Positions 33,557 through 45,757 of a DNA stretch of 64,000 nucleotides are shown piece after piece. This DNA is from Aedes albopictus (lineage: Eukaryota > Arthropoda > Insecta > Diptera > Culicidae). Location of the stretch: NCBI RefSeq assembly GCF_035046485.1, contig NC_085137.1, positions 11,114,252 through 11,178,251 of the forward strand, read 5' to 3'. Every line of letters begins with the position of its first letter. The first letter of the stretch is position 1. A program made the translations under genes and the position numbers. The notes under the pieces are model-generated. The model was given only the letters and a program-made list of their open reading frames with translations. It did not search any database and had not been told where the DNA came from.

Positions 33557-33789
33557 CAAGGGCGTAGCCAGCTATTCGGTCAGGGGGGGGGGGGCAAGCC
33601 CCCCAGCAAATTTGTGCCTTCTAGCTTCTATATCTATACGCAATACGATGAAATTGAACGTAATAACATTATATTCTAAAAGCATTATTTAACCCTTCAG
33701 CAGTCACGCTGTTGTATTTTGCACAATACGTTAAAAAAACTCGCTTGATCTAGATGATTCATGGTGGTGCTGGTAGCGGTGAGCAATTA

Positions 33790-36700
33790 CTGGAAGATTA
33801 AGGATTTTTAAGACTTTCCTGGTTCCTGTATGAGTCTTTTCTAAATTATCTTCCAATACTATTCGCTGGAGTAATTCCTCAAGAAATTCTTAAAATTATT
33901 GAAATAAGTCATCGGATAAACCTGGAGAAGTTTTTGGGTACATCTCTGAAAAGATGATTGAAGTATTTTTAAAATTCTCGAAGGAACTCCTGAATCAATT
34001 TTGGAAGTGAACCTGAGAGGAATTTCTAAAGAAAAAGTTTCAGGAATTCCCGAAGCAACCCCTGGAAGACTTCCTGGATGAATCCCTGGAGCAATTCCTA
34101 CAGGAATTCTTGGAGAAAGCCCTATAGAATCCCTGGAGAAATTCCCGGAGGAATCCCTGGCAGAATTTCTGAAAGTATACCTGGAGGAATTCCTGTATAA
34201 ATTATGGGACGAATACCTAGAGAAATATCTGAAGAGATCTCATGAGGAAATCCTAGAAGAAGTTCTAGATAAAGTTCTGGATGATTCCTTGGAGGAAGTT
34301 CTGGAGAAATTCCTGGAGGAATTCTGAAAGGAATCCATAGAAAAAAAAATTCAGAATGAATCTCTTGATGACTTCCTAGTGAAATTTCAAAGAAATTAAT
34401 AAAAATACTTGGAGGAGTTCTTGGAGAAATCTCTGAAGGAATTCCAGGAGGAATCCCTGTAGCAATTCCTAGGAAAATTTCTATAGAGTATCCTGGAGAA
34501 ATGCCTAGAGAAACTTCTAAACAAATTCCTGACGTAATTCTTGGATGCATTATTGGATGAGATCCAACAGGAAATCCTGAAGAAATTCCTGGAGAAACTT
34601 CTTGGAGCAATCATTGGAAAAATTACTTGAGAAATCTCCAGAAGAATTCCGGGAGGAATTGCTGGAGAAATTTTTGAAAAAATCTCTTGAGAAATTCCAG
34701 GAGGATTTCCTGGAAGAACCCTTGCAGGAATTTCTGGAGGATTCCCGGGAGGAATCTCTGGGAATATCCCTGAAGTAATTCGTGGAGAAGTACCTGCAGA
34801 AACCCCTGAATCAATTCCTGGATCCATAAACCTCTGGAAGAATTCCTGGAGGAATGTCTGGAGGAATCTCTTGAAAATTCCTGCAAGTATTTCTGGAGAA
34901 TTTCCTGGAAGAATCTCTGAAGAAATCCCTTAAGGATTTTCTGAATTGCTGACATAATTTCTGAAGGATGTCCAGGAGCTGGAGAATTTCCTGGAGGAGT
35001 TCCTGAAGAAATTCCTGGGGTATTTCCTGCAGGAATTCCTGGATAAAATCCTGGATAATTGTCTGGAGGAATTCCTAGAGGTATTCTTGTGATAATAGCT
35101 GGAGGAATTTACAGAGGGATTCTTGGAGATTCATATTTCTATATCTGAAAAAAATCCCTTGAGAAATTCCTGGAGCGGAATTTCTGGAGAAATTCCTGGA
35201 GAAGGAATTCCTGTAGGAATTTGTGGAGAAATCCCTGGAGTAATACCAGGGGGAAACCCTGAAAAATTCCTGAAGGTATTCCAAGAAGCTGTCCTCCTGG
35301 AAGAATTTCTGAAGAAATACCTAGAGGATTTCCTGGAAGAATCCTTGGAGGAATTTCTGGAGGATTTCCTGGTCGAATCTTCGAAGGATTTCCTGGAGGA
35401 ATCCATGGGAAAACCCCTCGAGAAATTCGTGCAGAAATCTCGGAGGAATTCCTAAAGCAATTTCTGATGAAATCTCAGAAGAAATTCCTGAAGAAATGCC
35501 TGGAGGAATCCCTAGAGGAATTGCTAACAAAATTTATGAAGGATGTCCTGGGGTTATTCCTGGAGGAATTTCTGGAGGAGTTACTGGCGAAATTCCTGTA
35601 TAAAATTCTGGTGGAATGCCTGGAGGAATTTCTAGAGTTATTCCTGTGGGAGATGCTGGAAGATTCTATAGAGGAATCTTCAGAGGAGTTCTGGGAGATT
35701 TATATTATTTTTCTATTTCTGAAAAAATCCTATGAGATAATCCTGAATGAATCCCTGGGGAAATCCTTGAAGAAATTTGTGAAGAAATCCCTGGAGGAAT
35801 CTGTAGAGAAATTCCTGAAGGAATCCCTGAAAAATTACGAAATTTCAGGAGAATTTCCTGCAAGAATTTCTGAAGAACCCCTAGAGGATTTACTGGAAGA
35901 ATCCTTAGAGGAACTTCTGGAGGGTTTCCTGGAGAAATCTTTGAAGGATTTCCTGGTAAAATTCCTGAAGTAATTCGTGGAGAAATCCCTGGAGGAATTC
36001 CTGAAGCAATTTCTGGAGGAATATCAGGAGAAATTCCTGGAAAAAATGCCTGGAGGAATTCCTGAAAAATTCCTGATGGCATTCCTAGAGAATTTCTTGG
36101 AAGAACTTAAAAAAAAAAAAATCCCAGAAGATTTTCTGGAAAAAATCCTGGAGAAATTGCTGACATAATTTCTGAAGGATGTCTAGGGGCAATTCCTGGA
36201 TCAATTCCTTGTGTAATTACTGGAGAATTTCCTGGAGGAGTTCCTTTAAAAATTCTTGGATTAAATCCTGGAGGAATTTCTGGAGGTTTTCCTTCAAGAA
36301 CTGCGGCAGGAATCCTTGAAGAAATTCCTGAAGGAATCTTTGGAGAAATTCTTGCAACAATTACTGGATGAATTTCTGGGGGTATCTCTAGAGGAGCTCT
36401 GAGGGAAATTTCTAAAAAAAAAAATCCCATGAGAAACTCCTGGAGGCGTTTCTACGGAAATTCTTGGAGAAATCTTCGAAGGAATTTCTGAAGAAATCCT
36501 TGGGGGAATTCTTGAGGAAATTCGTGGAGAAATTCCTGGAAAAATCCCTGAAGAAGTTCCTGGAAGATTTTTAAGCGAAATTGCTAGAGGAATCCATGCC
36601 TGGAGTTACATCCTTGGAGGAATTCCTGAAAAAATTCTAGAAAGTATGTCTAGAGAAAATCCTGGTAGATTTATTGAAGGAATGCCTGAAAGATTTCCTA

Positions 36701-38272
36701 GAGAAATTCCTGGATGAATTACTGGGATAATTTATGATGGAATTCCTTGATTATTCCCTGGTAAAATTCCTGGAGGAATCCCTGAAGAAATTCCTGGAGA
36801 AATTCCTCGAAGGGACCCTGGAGAAATTTCCTGATGAAATACTAAAGGAATGCCTGCGTGGATTTCTGAAGAAATCCCAGGAAGAATTCCTGAAACAATC
36901 CCAGGAGAAACTCCTGGGGAATTCCTGAAGGAATTTCTGGAGGAACTTCTGCAGCAAATCCTGGAGGAATATTTGGTGGAATTCCTGGAGGAATCGCAAA
37001 AAAAATCCGGGACAAATCTCTGCAAGAATCCAAGGAAGAATCTCTGGAAGAATGCCTGGAAAATTTCCTGGAAGAATGCCTAGGAGAATTCTTAGTGGAA
37101 TTCCTGGAGAAATCTTTGAATGAATTCCTGTATGAGTCTCTGAAAAAAAAATCCTTAGAGGCAACTCTTGCAGATTTCCTGGATAAATTTCTGTAGGAAT
37201 TCTTGGAATAATCCAGAATGAAATTATTAGAGGAATGCCTGAAGGAAGTCATGAAGGAATGCATTGCGGAAAACTTGGAGTTTTTTTTGGAGGAATCTCT
37301 GAAAAAAATCTTGTAGGAATTCTTGGAGAGGTCCCTGGAGAATATCCTAGGGCATGCCTGAAGGAATCTCCAGTGGTACTCCTGGAGAAATCTCTAGAGG
37401 AACTTCTGGTGGAGTTTCTGGAGGAATCTCAAGATGAAATGAAATTCCTAGAGGCATTCCTGAAGAAATTCGTGGATGAATCTCTTAAGAACTTCGTAGA
37501 GAAATACCAGGAATAATCTCGAAGAAATCCCAGATAGCATTCTTGAATAAATTCTGGAGGAATCCTCAGAAGAGTTCCTAAAGACATTCCAGAAGGATTC
37601 CCGGAAGCAATTTCAAGAGGAATTCCTAAGGGAATTCCTAAACAGTTCCTGGAGGAAGTACTGAATTATTTCTTGGAGGAATTCCTTAAAGAATACAAGA
37701 AGAAATTCCTGAAGGAATCTTAAGAAGAGATCCTGGGAGAATCTTTGTAGAATTTTTTTAAATTAAGTTGTTCCAGAAAGAAACACAGAAGGAATTCCCG
37801 AGTAAGGTCCTGCAGAAAATCTTCAAGGAATCCATGGAGGAATTCCTGGAGCATATCCAAGAGAAATACCTGTGGGATTAACGGAGGAATCTCTGGAAAT
37901 GCTACTGGAGGAATCTCTAGAAAAATTCCTGGAGGAGTTGCTTGAGGAATCTCTAGAGGCATTTCTGAAGGAATCTCTGGATGATTGTTTAGAGGAATCC
38001 CTGCAGCAATTCCCAGAGGAATCCCTGGAGGAATCTCTAAAGAAATTCGTGGAGGAATCCCTTGAGAAAATCCTGTAGGAATCCTAGGAAAAATTCTTGA
38101 AGAAATTGCAGATGAAATCCTTGGAGTAATCCTGAAGGAATTCTAAGGCGAGTTATTAGAGGAACTCCTTTAGGAATTCCTGTAGCAGTACCTGAAGGAA
38201 TCCCTGCAGGAGCTCCTGAAGAAACCCCAGGAGGAATCCCGGAAGCAATTTCTAGAGGCATTCTAAATGAAT
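33790..38272. repeat. 12-bp minisatellite block 2 (left part)
   Basis: Nearly 4.5 kb of imperfect CTGGAGGAATTC units. The unit contains the palindrome GGAATTCC and lacks stop codons in all six frames. Translations are LEEF, WRNS and GGIP on the plus strand and EFLQ, NSSR and IPPG on the minus strand. This explains the many overlapping frames here (for example 34122-34610 and 36751-37164 minus, 35467-35973 plus). None is called as a gene. Some stretches keep 12-bp phase over hundreds of bases with 10-30 percent variation by eye. Confidence 0.92.
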
Positions 38273-38280
38273 CCCTAAAC

Positions 38281-39784
38281 CAGTGATTCCCAAAGTGGGC
38301 GAAATCGCCCCCCTGGGGGCGAAAATCAGGTCCAGGGGGGCGAAAATCTGAGAAATCAAAACTGGGGGGCAAAAATACTAAAAAGGGGGCGATTTTTTTA
38401 ATGATTGGAAAACATCAATAGTATTGAATTACAAGTCGAGAATGTCAACTGAATCATAAAAACTCCCTGACATTCAAGATTACAGTTCAAGTTTTTTCTA
38501 GAATTATTAGGCTGACACAAATTTCGATTTTCTCTTATGTCACCACCCCCTCGGAAAATTTTGGTCGGAATCCAACATTTTGAGGGGGGGGGGGCACAAA
38601 TAAATTATTCGAAAAATTCAAACTCTTTATAGTGGCATTAGAGTCGTCGAAAATATTTCTAAACAAATCCGATGAGTTTGATGAATTCGCCTAATTATTT
38701 GGGTAATTTTGCATCAAATACGTTTATTATTTATCGTCCCCCCTTTGACGAGTCAACGAGTAAAGTGACAAAAGAAGAAAATGAGATTTGTTCCAGCCTT
38801 ATTAAAATGCTGTTTCTATTAAACTTAAACATAAACCTAATTTTACAGAACTATCGGTATTTATGTGCACTCTTTGTCAAAATTTCTAGAAAAAAAGACT
38901 ACTTCACGTATTTTTGAAGGAATTGTGTGATTCTGGAAATCTAAACATTTTCAAGCAAAAACATGACGTTCAGACGAAATTCAGAACACATTTCTGATGA
39001 AATTTGTAACACAGGGTTTACGAGCAACTTCACACACAGTGATTGAAAATATTTTAAAGAAGCTTCTCGGAGGAATTTCAAGCTTTACTGAAAGTTAATT
39101 TGAAAACATTCCAAAAATTCTGCGTTTAATTCCTTTCAATTTTAGTCATGAATGCTACATTTTTACTTATTTGATAATTTATTTAAAACACAGGACGCAT
39201 TCAAATTTATACGAAGCTGTTGAATTGGATCCGGAGGTAGATTTGGAGAAAAGTAACTACATTTGAAAATACACCGATGTTTTTCAGAGTTTCACTTTTT
39301 CCACATAACTTATTTTTGTAATTGTTTTAAAATGCCCCACTAGTCTTATTTGACTACTTATGACCAAACATTGACTCTCGGTTGTTGAAAAACTCCCTTT
39401 ACGAACAATGATTGGTTGGGAATATCGAGTGTTCATAGGTGTTCTGTCCACAGTCTGTTTTATTTCGATTAATTAATGCTCAATCAACAATGGTTTGAGA
39501 AGTAGGTACAAACACTATTTCCATATATATGTAGCCACGATTAAAATGCAGTATATTTTTTTTTAATTCGGAGAATCTACGCATTTTCAAAACAATTTAG
39601 GGAAAATGACACAGTTTTAGATACACTAAATGCCACACTAAATGCCACTTATTGATTTTAATGGGTTTAGCTTAGCACAGTCTCACCCTTCTACTGCAGA
39701 AATATAAAACCTCACCTAGGGGGGCGAAAATATTTTTTTGAAGCTCTAAGGGGGCGATACCTCCTAAAAGTTTGGGAAACATTG
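38281..39784. mobile_element. hAT-like element, 1504 bp, nested in the minisatellite
   Basis: The ends CAGTGATTCCCAAA and TTTGGGAAACATTG are inverted and flanked by the exact 8-bp duplication CCCTAAAC (38273-38280 and 39785-39792). The CAGTGNTTCCCAAA end is a common hAT signature. Subterminal GGGGGCGAAAA/TCGCCCCC motifs occur inside both ends. The longest frame (38672-38917, 81 codons) shows no transposase motif. It is therefore a non-autonomous copy. Confidence 0.9.
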
Positions 39785-39792
39785 CCCTAAAC

Positions 39793-40855
39793 AGTCCCTG
39801 AAGAAAGTACTGAATTAATTCCCGAAAGAATTTCAAGAGGTACTCCTTAAAAAGTGTTCCTGGGGGAATCGTTCGAGGAAATTTTACATACCTAATCTCT
39901 TGAGCTGATCCTGAAAGAAACACAGAGGAAATTTCCGGGTGAATTCCTGGAGGAATTCTTGAAGGAAAACATGGAGGAATTCCTAAAAAAAACATGAGAA
40001 ATCCAGGAAGCAATCCCATGTGGAATTTTTTAAGAAATCCCAGGAAAACTTTCTTAACAAATTGCTGGAAAAATTTATGTTGAAAAAAAAATGTGGAGGA
40101 ATGCATGTCTGCAATAATTTTTGGTCGAATTATTGTTGAAATCTTTAGAAGGACTCAAAAAAGAATGTTTTGTATAATGTTTTAAGGAACTCCTAGATTT
40201 TTTAGCACATCTCTGATAAAATTTCCTGTAAGGGTTTCTGGAAGATATTCCTGCTGAAATACTTCGAATTATTCCAGATTGAATTATATCTCTAGTGGAA
40301 TTCTTGAAGAAATTCCTGAATAAATCTCGGAAGGAACACTTGCAGAAATACCTAAAAGAGTTTCTGTTTGACATTCCTTTGGGAATCACTGAAGAAATGC
40401 CTGGAGGAATCCTCAAAAAAAAAAAAAAACACTAGAACAATGACTTGGGGAATCTCTATAGATCCCAGGATAAATTCCCGGAGGAATGTCTGGTGTAACC
40501 CATAGAGGAACACTTGACAAATTCTTTGGGGCAATCTATGATGGAATTACTGAAGGAAGCTATGGAAAAAATCCTGGAGGAATTCGTCGATGCATCCTTG
40601 CAGAAGTATCTATAAAAAATCTGAAGGAATCGTGGGAGGAATTCTTGATGCATTTCTTGGAACAAACCCTGAAACAATCACTATCAGAACCCTGCAAGAT
40701 GCTCATGGAAGAATTCACGAAGGAGAAACTCCTGGAGAAGTCCCTTGTGGAATTTCTGAAAGAATCCATGAAGAAGTTCCTGAATAAATGCATAAAGGAA
40801 TTTTTGAAGATGTCCTCGAAAGTATTCGTAAAGAAATCCCAGGTATTTTGCTCTT
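39793..40855. repeat. 12-bp minisatellite block 2 (right part)
   Basis: This is the continuation of the block interrupted at 38281, with the same unit but more diverged (for example AAGAAATTCCTGAATAAATC and GAGGAATTCGTCGATGCATC). Reading frames on both strands are repeat-derived. Confidence 0.85.
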
Positions 40856-40859
40856 AGCA

Positions 40860-41300
40860 TGACGTTTCTTTGAACTGAATACTAGTGAAAATTCGTGTTG
40901 CAGTAGCTTTTAACTGCACTCTGTAGCAGCATATGGTTCTACAAAGTGCTTCCTTTTCCCTACCGTAACCGGTTCCGCATATCTGGAAAATTTGGCGTGC
41001 TGTTTTTGTATTCCATAAATAAACATCACAAAATTTAGCCATTCAACCACGTTGGTATTTGGTAAAAAATCTAAGAGAGAACCACTTCACTCTTGGAGAA
41101 ATATTTGGCGAAATTTCCTATGGATCTCGAGTAAAAGGTTTGATAATAATTATTGTGGATAAAAACCTAAACTATTGAAATATGAAATTGTTTGAGATAT
41201 TTTATCTGGAACTATGAATTATTGATAATCTTTAAGTTGGCTCGATGTTAAAAAATAAATCTGGTGGCCAGGGGGGGGGGCACGCCCCCCCTGCCCCCCT
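40860..41300. other. unique right part of the 7.76-kb hAT-like element
   Basis: AT-rich DNA between the minisatellite and the right terminal repeat. It ends in a run of ten or more G followed by a C-rich stretch (41271-41300). No frame or RNA was recognised. Confidence 0.5.
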
Positions 41301-41315
41301 CTGGCTACGCCCATG

Positions 41316-41323
41316 CTCCTGTT
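41316..41323 (+). repeat. target duplication CTCCTGTT, right copy
   Basis: An exact repeat of 33549-33556. LINE coding sequence resumes at the very next base, in the same codon phase as the left part. Confidence 0.9.
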
Positions 41324-42303
41324 AACCGCAGTTCAACACACACCTCGTTGTTTCCACTTTTGGTGAATTGGGACAAAATTGTCCTTGCTCCAAGTGATCT
41401 GTTAATTGCTTGTAATTTTTCATATAGGACATTTTCCACGAAATTCCCTTCCCGGGTAGAGTGGACATCTGGATATCTGGAAAGAAGTATTTCAGACGGC
41501 ATCGTCGTAAGGTCGAGCAGGTGCTGGTGTTTATTCTCGTGAGCTATAGCTGCATCAGTCTTATTCACTTGGTAGACACTGCACCGTTTTTCAGGCCGAA
41601 AACTTTGCTCTTATGTGCGGAGTGCAATCAGCTCTTCAGTAGCACGTAATGGGTTAAGTAAATATACTTCTGTTCAGATAGCCAGGCTGCTATTAAAGCA
41701 CTTGCTTCGGCCAACTCTAGGTCGAAGGTAGTTATCGCTTGTCGAACTCAAATAGAGGAGCTGAATTCAGCAAACGCTGTTAACATTGTATGGGTACCTG
41801 GCCATTCTTCCATCGCTGGAAATAAATTGGTTGATGAGTTAGCTCGCACTGGAGCATCACGTGACTTCATTGGCCCTGAGTCAGCTATTCCGGTATCTAA
41901 GTGTTGGGTAAAGCTTCAAATTGACACCTGGGCTGCCACTCAGCACAAACAATACAGGAATAGTTTGGAGTCATGTCGTCAAACAAAATTGTATTGTACT
42001 GAGCCATCTCCAAGGGTGGCGAAGTATCTTACAAATCTGTCAAAGCCGAATTGCAGCATTCTGGTCAAAGCATTGACTGGCCACTGCCGACTCAGCTATC
42101 ACATGGCAAATATTCAGCATGCTGATTCATTTGCATGTGATAGCTGTGAATCCGATTATGGAACTTCGTATATGTAACTGTCCAGTTTTTGCGCATCTGC
42201 GTTTCCGAGTATTCGGAAAACACTTATTAAGTGAAACTGACTTCAGAAACCTGAATCTTCAGGACGTTCTGTTGTTCTTGACCCGCTGTGATAAGGAGCT
42301 ATA
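41324..42303 (+). pseudogene. LOA-type LINE, C-terminal region with RNase H
   Basis: The first frame starts NRSSTHTSLFPLLVNWDKIV and continues the reverse transcriptase ORF in phase. The RNase H domain follows in shifted frames: a probable SDG (first Asp), FQAENFALM (Glu), CSDSQAAIKAL (Asp), and WVPGHSSIAGNKLVDELART (the PGH box and final Asp). A C-terminal Cys/His-type segment follows (LTGHCRLSYHMANIQHADSF, then CDSCESD). The last frame ends DVLLFLTRCDKEL before a stop at 42303. Frameshifts near 41540, around 41650 and near 42170 make it non-functional. The first Asp assignment is less certain. Confidence 0.82.
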
Positions 42304-42560
42304 GGCTCTCTTTCGCTTTAAGCGTTATTACAGTGCCCTTCTCTGGGTGCTGTTTGAACCCATTGTGGTACGCTTATGCGTGTATGACGATTATATTCCC
42401 TTGCCTGCCATTTTCCCTGTCCTATCCTTTTCCCTTCCCTTTTCCGTCAGGAAATGATGAATAGGCTCGTGTTCATGGCGATGGTACAAATTTCCCAAAT
42501 GGAGGAGATCGTGCCTCTGGAGCCGACCTACTGATACCTGAGGACAACAGTGCCCAGGCT
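42304..42560 (+). other. 3' untranslated region of the LOA-type LINE
   Basis: Sequence after the last stop includes pyrimidine-rich CCTATCCTTTTCCCTTCCC. It ends around GTGCCTCTGGAGCCGACCTA and CTGATA. The end matches the isolated fragment at 27240-27303, which supports it as the true 3' end of this family. No long A-tail is seen. Confidence 0.65.
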
Positions 42561-44389
42561 ACACTACTAGCTAAGCACACAAGACACAACTCTTAAGTGG
42601 CGATCTTCGTCATTAACTGACCTGTGGAAGCTGGAACTTGTGAGGACCACAGCTATGGTGGAAGAACCTTCCAAGTTGTTGACTCAACCCATCTGCATTG
42701 GCACTTCCTCCTAATACAGTATTGAACAGCTAGGCTCAAGTGGCAGTCTACACCACGTTATGTTCTTATTCGTTGCCCAGGACATGATAGTTTACCATAG
42801 CTTCCACCCCCATATTTGTCCCCACTCTTCGCTAAACAGCTGCAATCAGCGCACAGATCCTTTGTACCGCCCCCTTTTACGGTGCAATGAAACCTCGAGA
42901 AAGACACACACAGCTAGGGAGATAGAGAGCGAACCCCAGCCAGCGGTTATCGCTAATAGGAAGCCGAAGGTCGTATTGCGTTTCATCAAATCCGGCAAAA
43001 CGGCTAATCGTCGTCCGCTGAGCCAAGAGCCAAGCCTGTGTGCTTCGCGGGTTACTCTCTCTGCTGCGGATGATCGAGCTTAGTCAGAGAGCAGCGCGGA
43101 TTAGCGCGCGATGAAACCGTGACTATGGAGGAGGTGCAGCAGCTAGCGGTGCGATTGACGTCAGTGCTCCAGCTCCAACAACGGAGGTACCTATCATGAA
43201 AGACTCCGCTTCGCACACGGCCGCCACACTGACTTTCTTATCAGCTGTTGGTTGGTGTTTTGCTCAGCGATGGTCTGCTCAGTGCTCGGTGGTGCTTTAT
43301 TAGCTAATTATAAATGCGAAATTGCAACTTTGCTGCCGGTCGTCTCAGGCATTATTGGGGGTGCGTGCACGGTTGGAGCCTCTTGTCAATAAGATAAGGC
43401 GGCGCCGCAAGCAGGTCGAAGAAAGTTCTAGCAAGAGGTTCAGGTTTGTTCAACCTCGTTGTCTTGTGGGTAGAGCTGAAGAGAACTATGATGGTCGTGA
43501 CTCTGGTATTCCTCGATCAGCATCTATTGACTTAGGATACGCAATGGATCAAGTGAATAAAGCACATTAGCATTAAGCGAGTAGCACAAATTCGTAGGTA
43601 GTACAGTCCTTGATCGCTGTTACGAGGGTTGCCACTTTCATGTCCAAACCAAAGCACTAAGATTTGGGAAGAATCTCTGACTCTTAGACAAGACTGACGC
43701 AATCCTCCAATGGTCGAGAGCTGTCGTGGCCACGTCCTTGCGACTGCTGTGAATAAAGCTTATTTCATACATTTTTTCCATACTTAAGTCAATTTCATAT
43801 TCAGAAACCGTAAGGTATGCCATACTGTATACTATTTACTTAAACCTTTTCACATTACTTAAACAGAAAGTCAGTTTAAATGTTTTCCAACATACTTGTA
43901 TACAATTCTGTCAATGGTTGATCAGTTGTTGATACGTGATTAATTGAACGTAATCCGGATTAGTTCGGTGGAAGTGCAGTGCAGTAGTCGGTGCCACATG
44001 TTGATCCATCTGTCAATAAACTCCACATACAGTATTCTCGCATCAAGGAGGTATTGGTAGTCAGAATTGAAGAGTGATGATGGTCGGTCAACTATACATA
44101 CCTCTATCGCCGTTTGCAATCTGTCTGTGAGTGAGGGCAAATATTGACCATAAAGCGGCGACGACTACGACGACAACAGTTGATAACGCGACCCGGCCAA
44201 CTCAGTCATGGTGTCTCACGCGGTCGGCGGCTGATCGGTAAGTTCAGTGGTTCCCCATTAGGCTGGCGTTGGCGACCCACATGAGGAAGATGGGTTCCAC
44301 AGTATGCTTTCAATGATTCATCTTGGTTTAAAGTCCCAACCCAACTAAGACAAAGCTTGCTTCTCTGCTTAAGCTGGGTCCACATAGCC
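42561..44389. other. GC-richer DNA, no gene confirmed
   Basis: Composition is less AT-rich than average. A TGACGTCA palindrome (CRE-like) is at 43156-43163. A short ATG-led frame at 43125 reads MEEVQQLAVRLTSVLQLQQR and then meets a GTACCT that could be a splice donor, which is too weak to call an exon. Frames at 42760-43083, 43322-43570 and 44206-44544 have no known domain. Confidence 0.35.
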
Positions 44390-44515
44390 GACGGATTTTC
44401 AGCATGACTATGCTTAGGATGACGGGTTCGATTTCCGGTCGGTTCGGGAACTTTTTGTAAGGGACATTTCCTTGACTTCTTTGGGCATAGAGTATTTTCG
44501 TGCCTGCTACACGAT
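44390..44515 (+). mobile_element. tRNA-derived SINE, 5' half (interrupted)
   Basis: The sequence includes a B-box GGGTTCGATTTCCGGTCGG near 44425, and downstream TTTCCTTGACTTCTTTGGGC and GCCTGCTACACGATATGCAC. These are body motifs of an abundant mosquito SINE as I recall it. It stops at the left end of the 3.8-kb hAT-like element and resumes at 48320. The two halves share the 8-bp target duplication ATGCACAT. Confidence 0.65.
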
Positions 44516-45182
44516 ATGCACATTAGGTTGTCCCTAAATTGCACATGGTCGAAAAGCTAGGGGGCTCACCCTGTAAATGATAGCTAAGGGTGTTAGAAAT
44601 AAACATTTGTATGACGGCAACTTTTAGAAATGACCTATAGAGGTCGCCCCGGCGAGATTTTTGAATATTTGACATTTTTCGTAATAAATTTCATACAAAT
44701 ATTTTTTACCTACAAAAATTGGCAATATCCACTATTTTTATATTTTTTACAACTTGATATGGATTCAAACTTCTTGGAAAAAATAATTAACGACATGTTT
44801 TGCAGGTAACTTTTTGATACTGAATTTTTGAATTTACTAAAATTTGTCATTTTTTGATATATTGAGCATTTTACCCATCATAAAAAGTATCTGAACCTAT
44901 TGCTAATTAAAAACAATTTCCATAAAAAGATAGGAAATTTTATGAGGAAAAACTTTGCCGAAGACAGCGTTGCGTTTTTTTTTATCCGTTTTAGAGTTAT
45001 TCACGACTTACTATTTGGTAAAATTTGAATTTTCAGGTATTTAAAAAAAATGCCCAAAAACACATACAAAGAAAAAAAAAATTAAAAAGTTTTTGTTCTG
45101 ATTGTGTTTAGGAATTATGGTGGTATCATTTATTGAATTTTTGTTTCCTTGACAAATCCATTTTCTTTGATATAGAAAGGTA

Positions 45183-45397
45183 CCGTGGATACACAGTTAT
45201 GGATCACACACGGTTACGGATCAATTCGATGTTTACTGTCAAATGTCGCCTCTCTGCACAGCATGACATAACATAGCATAGTCTTCATAGCATAAACACT
45301 ATACTATGTCACTCCATGCCATGCTAAGCTGCAACATACGATCGTAAACATCGAATTGATCCGTAACCGTGTGTGATCCATAACTGTGTATCCACGG
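45183..45397. mobile_element. palindromic MITE with TA duplication
   Basis: Arms of about 55 bp start CCGTGGATACACAGTTATGG and end in the inverse CCATAACTGTGTATCCACGG. They are flanked by TA at 45181-45182 and 45398-45399 within GGTACC. The arms continue through ATCACACACGGTTACGGATC. The centre has CATAGCATA-like short repeats. It is nested in the 3.8-kb hAT-like element. Confidence 0.8.
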
Positions 45398-45757
45398 TAC
45401 CTACAAGCGAGAAACTTTATCATTAGGTATCATTTTGAGATGCCTCAGTAGGCCATGGCATTTTTAACGGTGATGTACTGACAATGGTTTATACGAGCAT
45501 AATACAAAATCAAACGCACGGCTTAAAAGGTGATACATACCGCAAAACATGCCGATTTTGTTTTTCAATGATGTTGTTCAAATCGTTCAAAGACATGAAT
45601 GAAACGTTCTAGTAGGCTCTATCATTTTGAGCAACATATAGGATGATAAAAATGACGTCACTTGTTTACGTCCAAACCTGTTGTTTACCAATAATAGCCT
45701 ACCTTGTCTTATTGTATGTCGTGTGTGTGTTATGGTAATCAAATTGTTCTAGCCTTG

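Larger units (their letters stand above)
33557..41315. mobile_element. hAT-like element, 7.76 kb, filled with minisatellite
   Basis: The left end is CAAGGGCGTAGCCAG (33557-33571) and the right end is its near-exact inverse CTGGCTACGCCCATG (41301-41315). An 8-bp duplication CTCCTGTT flanks it. Ends beginning CA and 8-bp duplications are hallmarks of hAT elements. G-runs with adjacent C-runs lie just inside both ends. No transposase frame is visible. The unique parts are about 230 bp at the left and 460 bp at the right, and the rest is 12-bp minisatellite interrupted by a 1.5-kb element. It is non-autonomous and unusually long. Confidence 0.88.

Noticed and set aside
32150..33679. Calling the 509-codon reverse transcriptase frame an intact gene
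   Set aside because: The frame starts at a TTG inside ORF2, runs into the hAT insertion at 33557, and the element has frameshifts and deletions upstream and downstream.
34122..37264. Many overlapping 70-170 codon frames with GIPP, EFLQ or LEES repeats, resembling collagen-like or acidic coiled proteins
   Set aside because: They are products of a 12-bp repeat open in all six frames; both strands are equally open.
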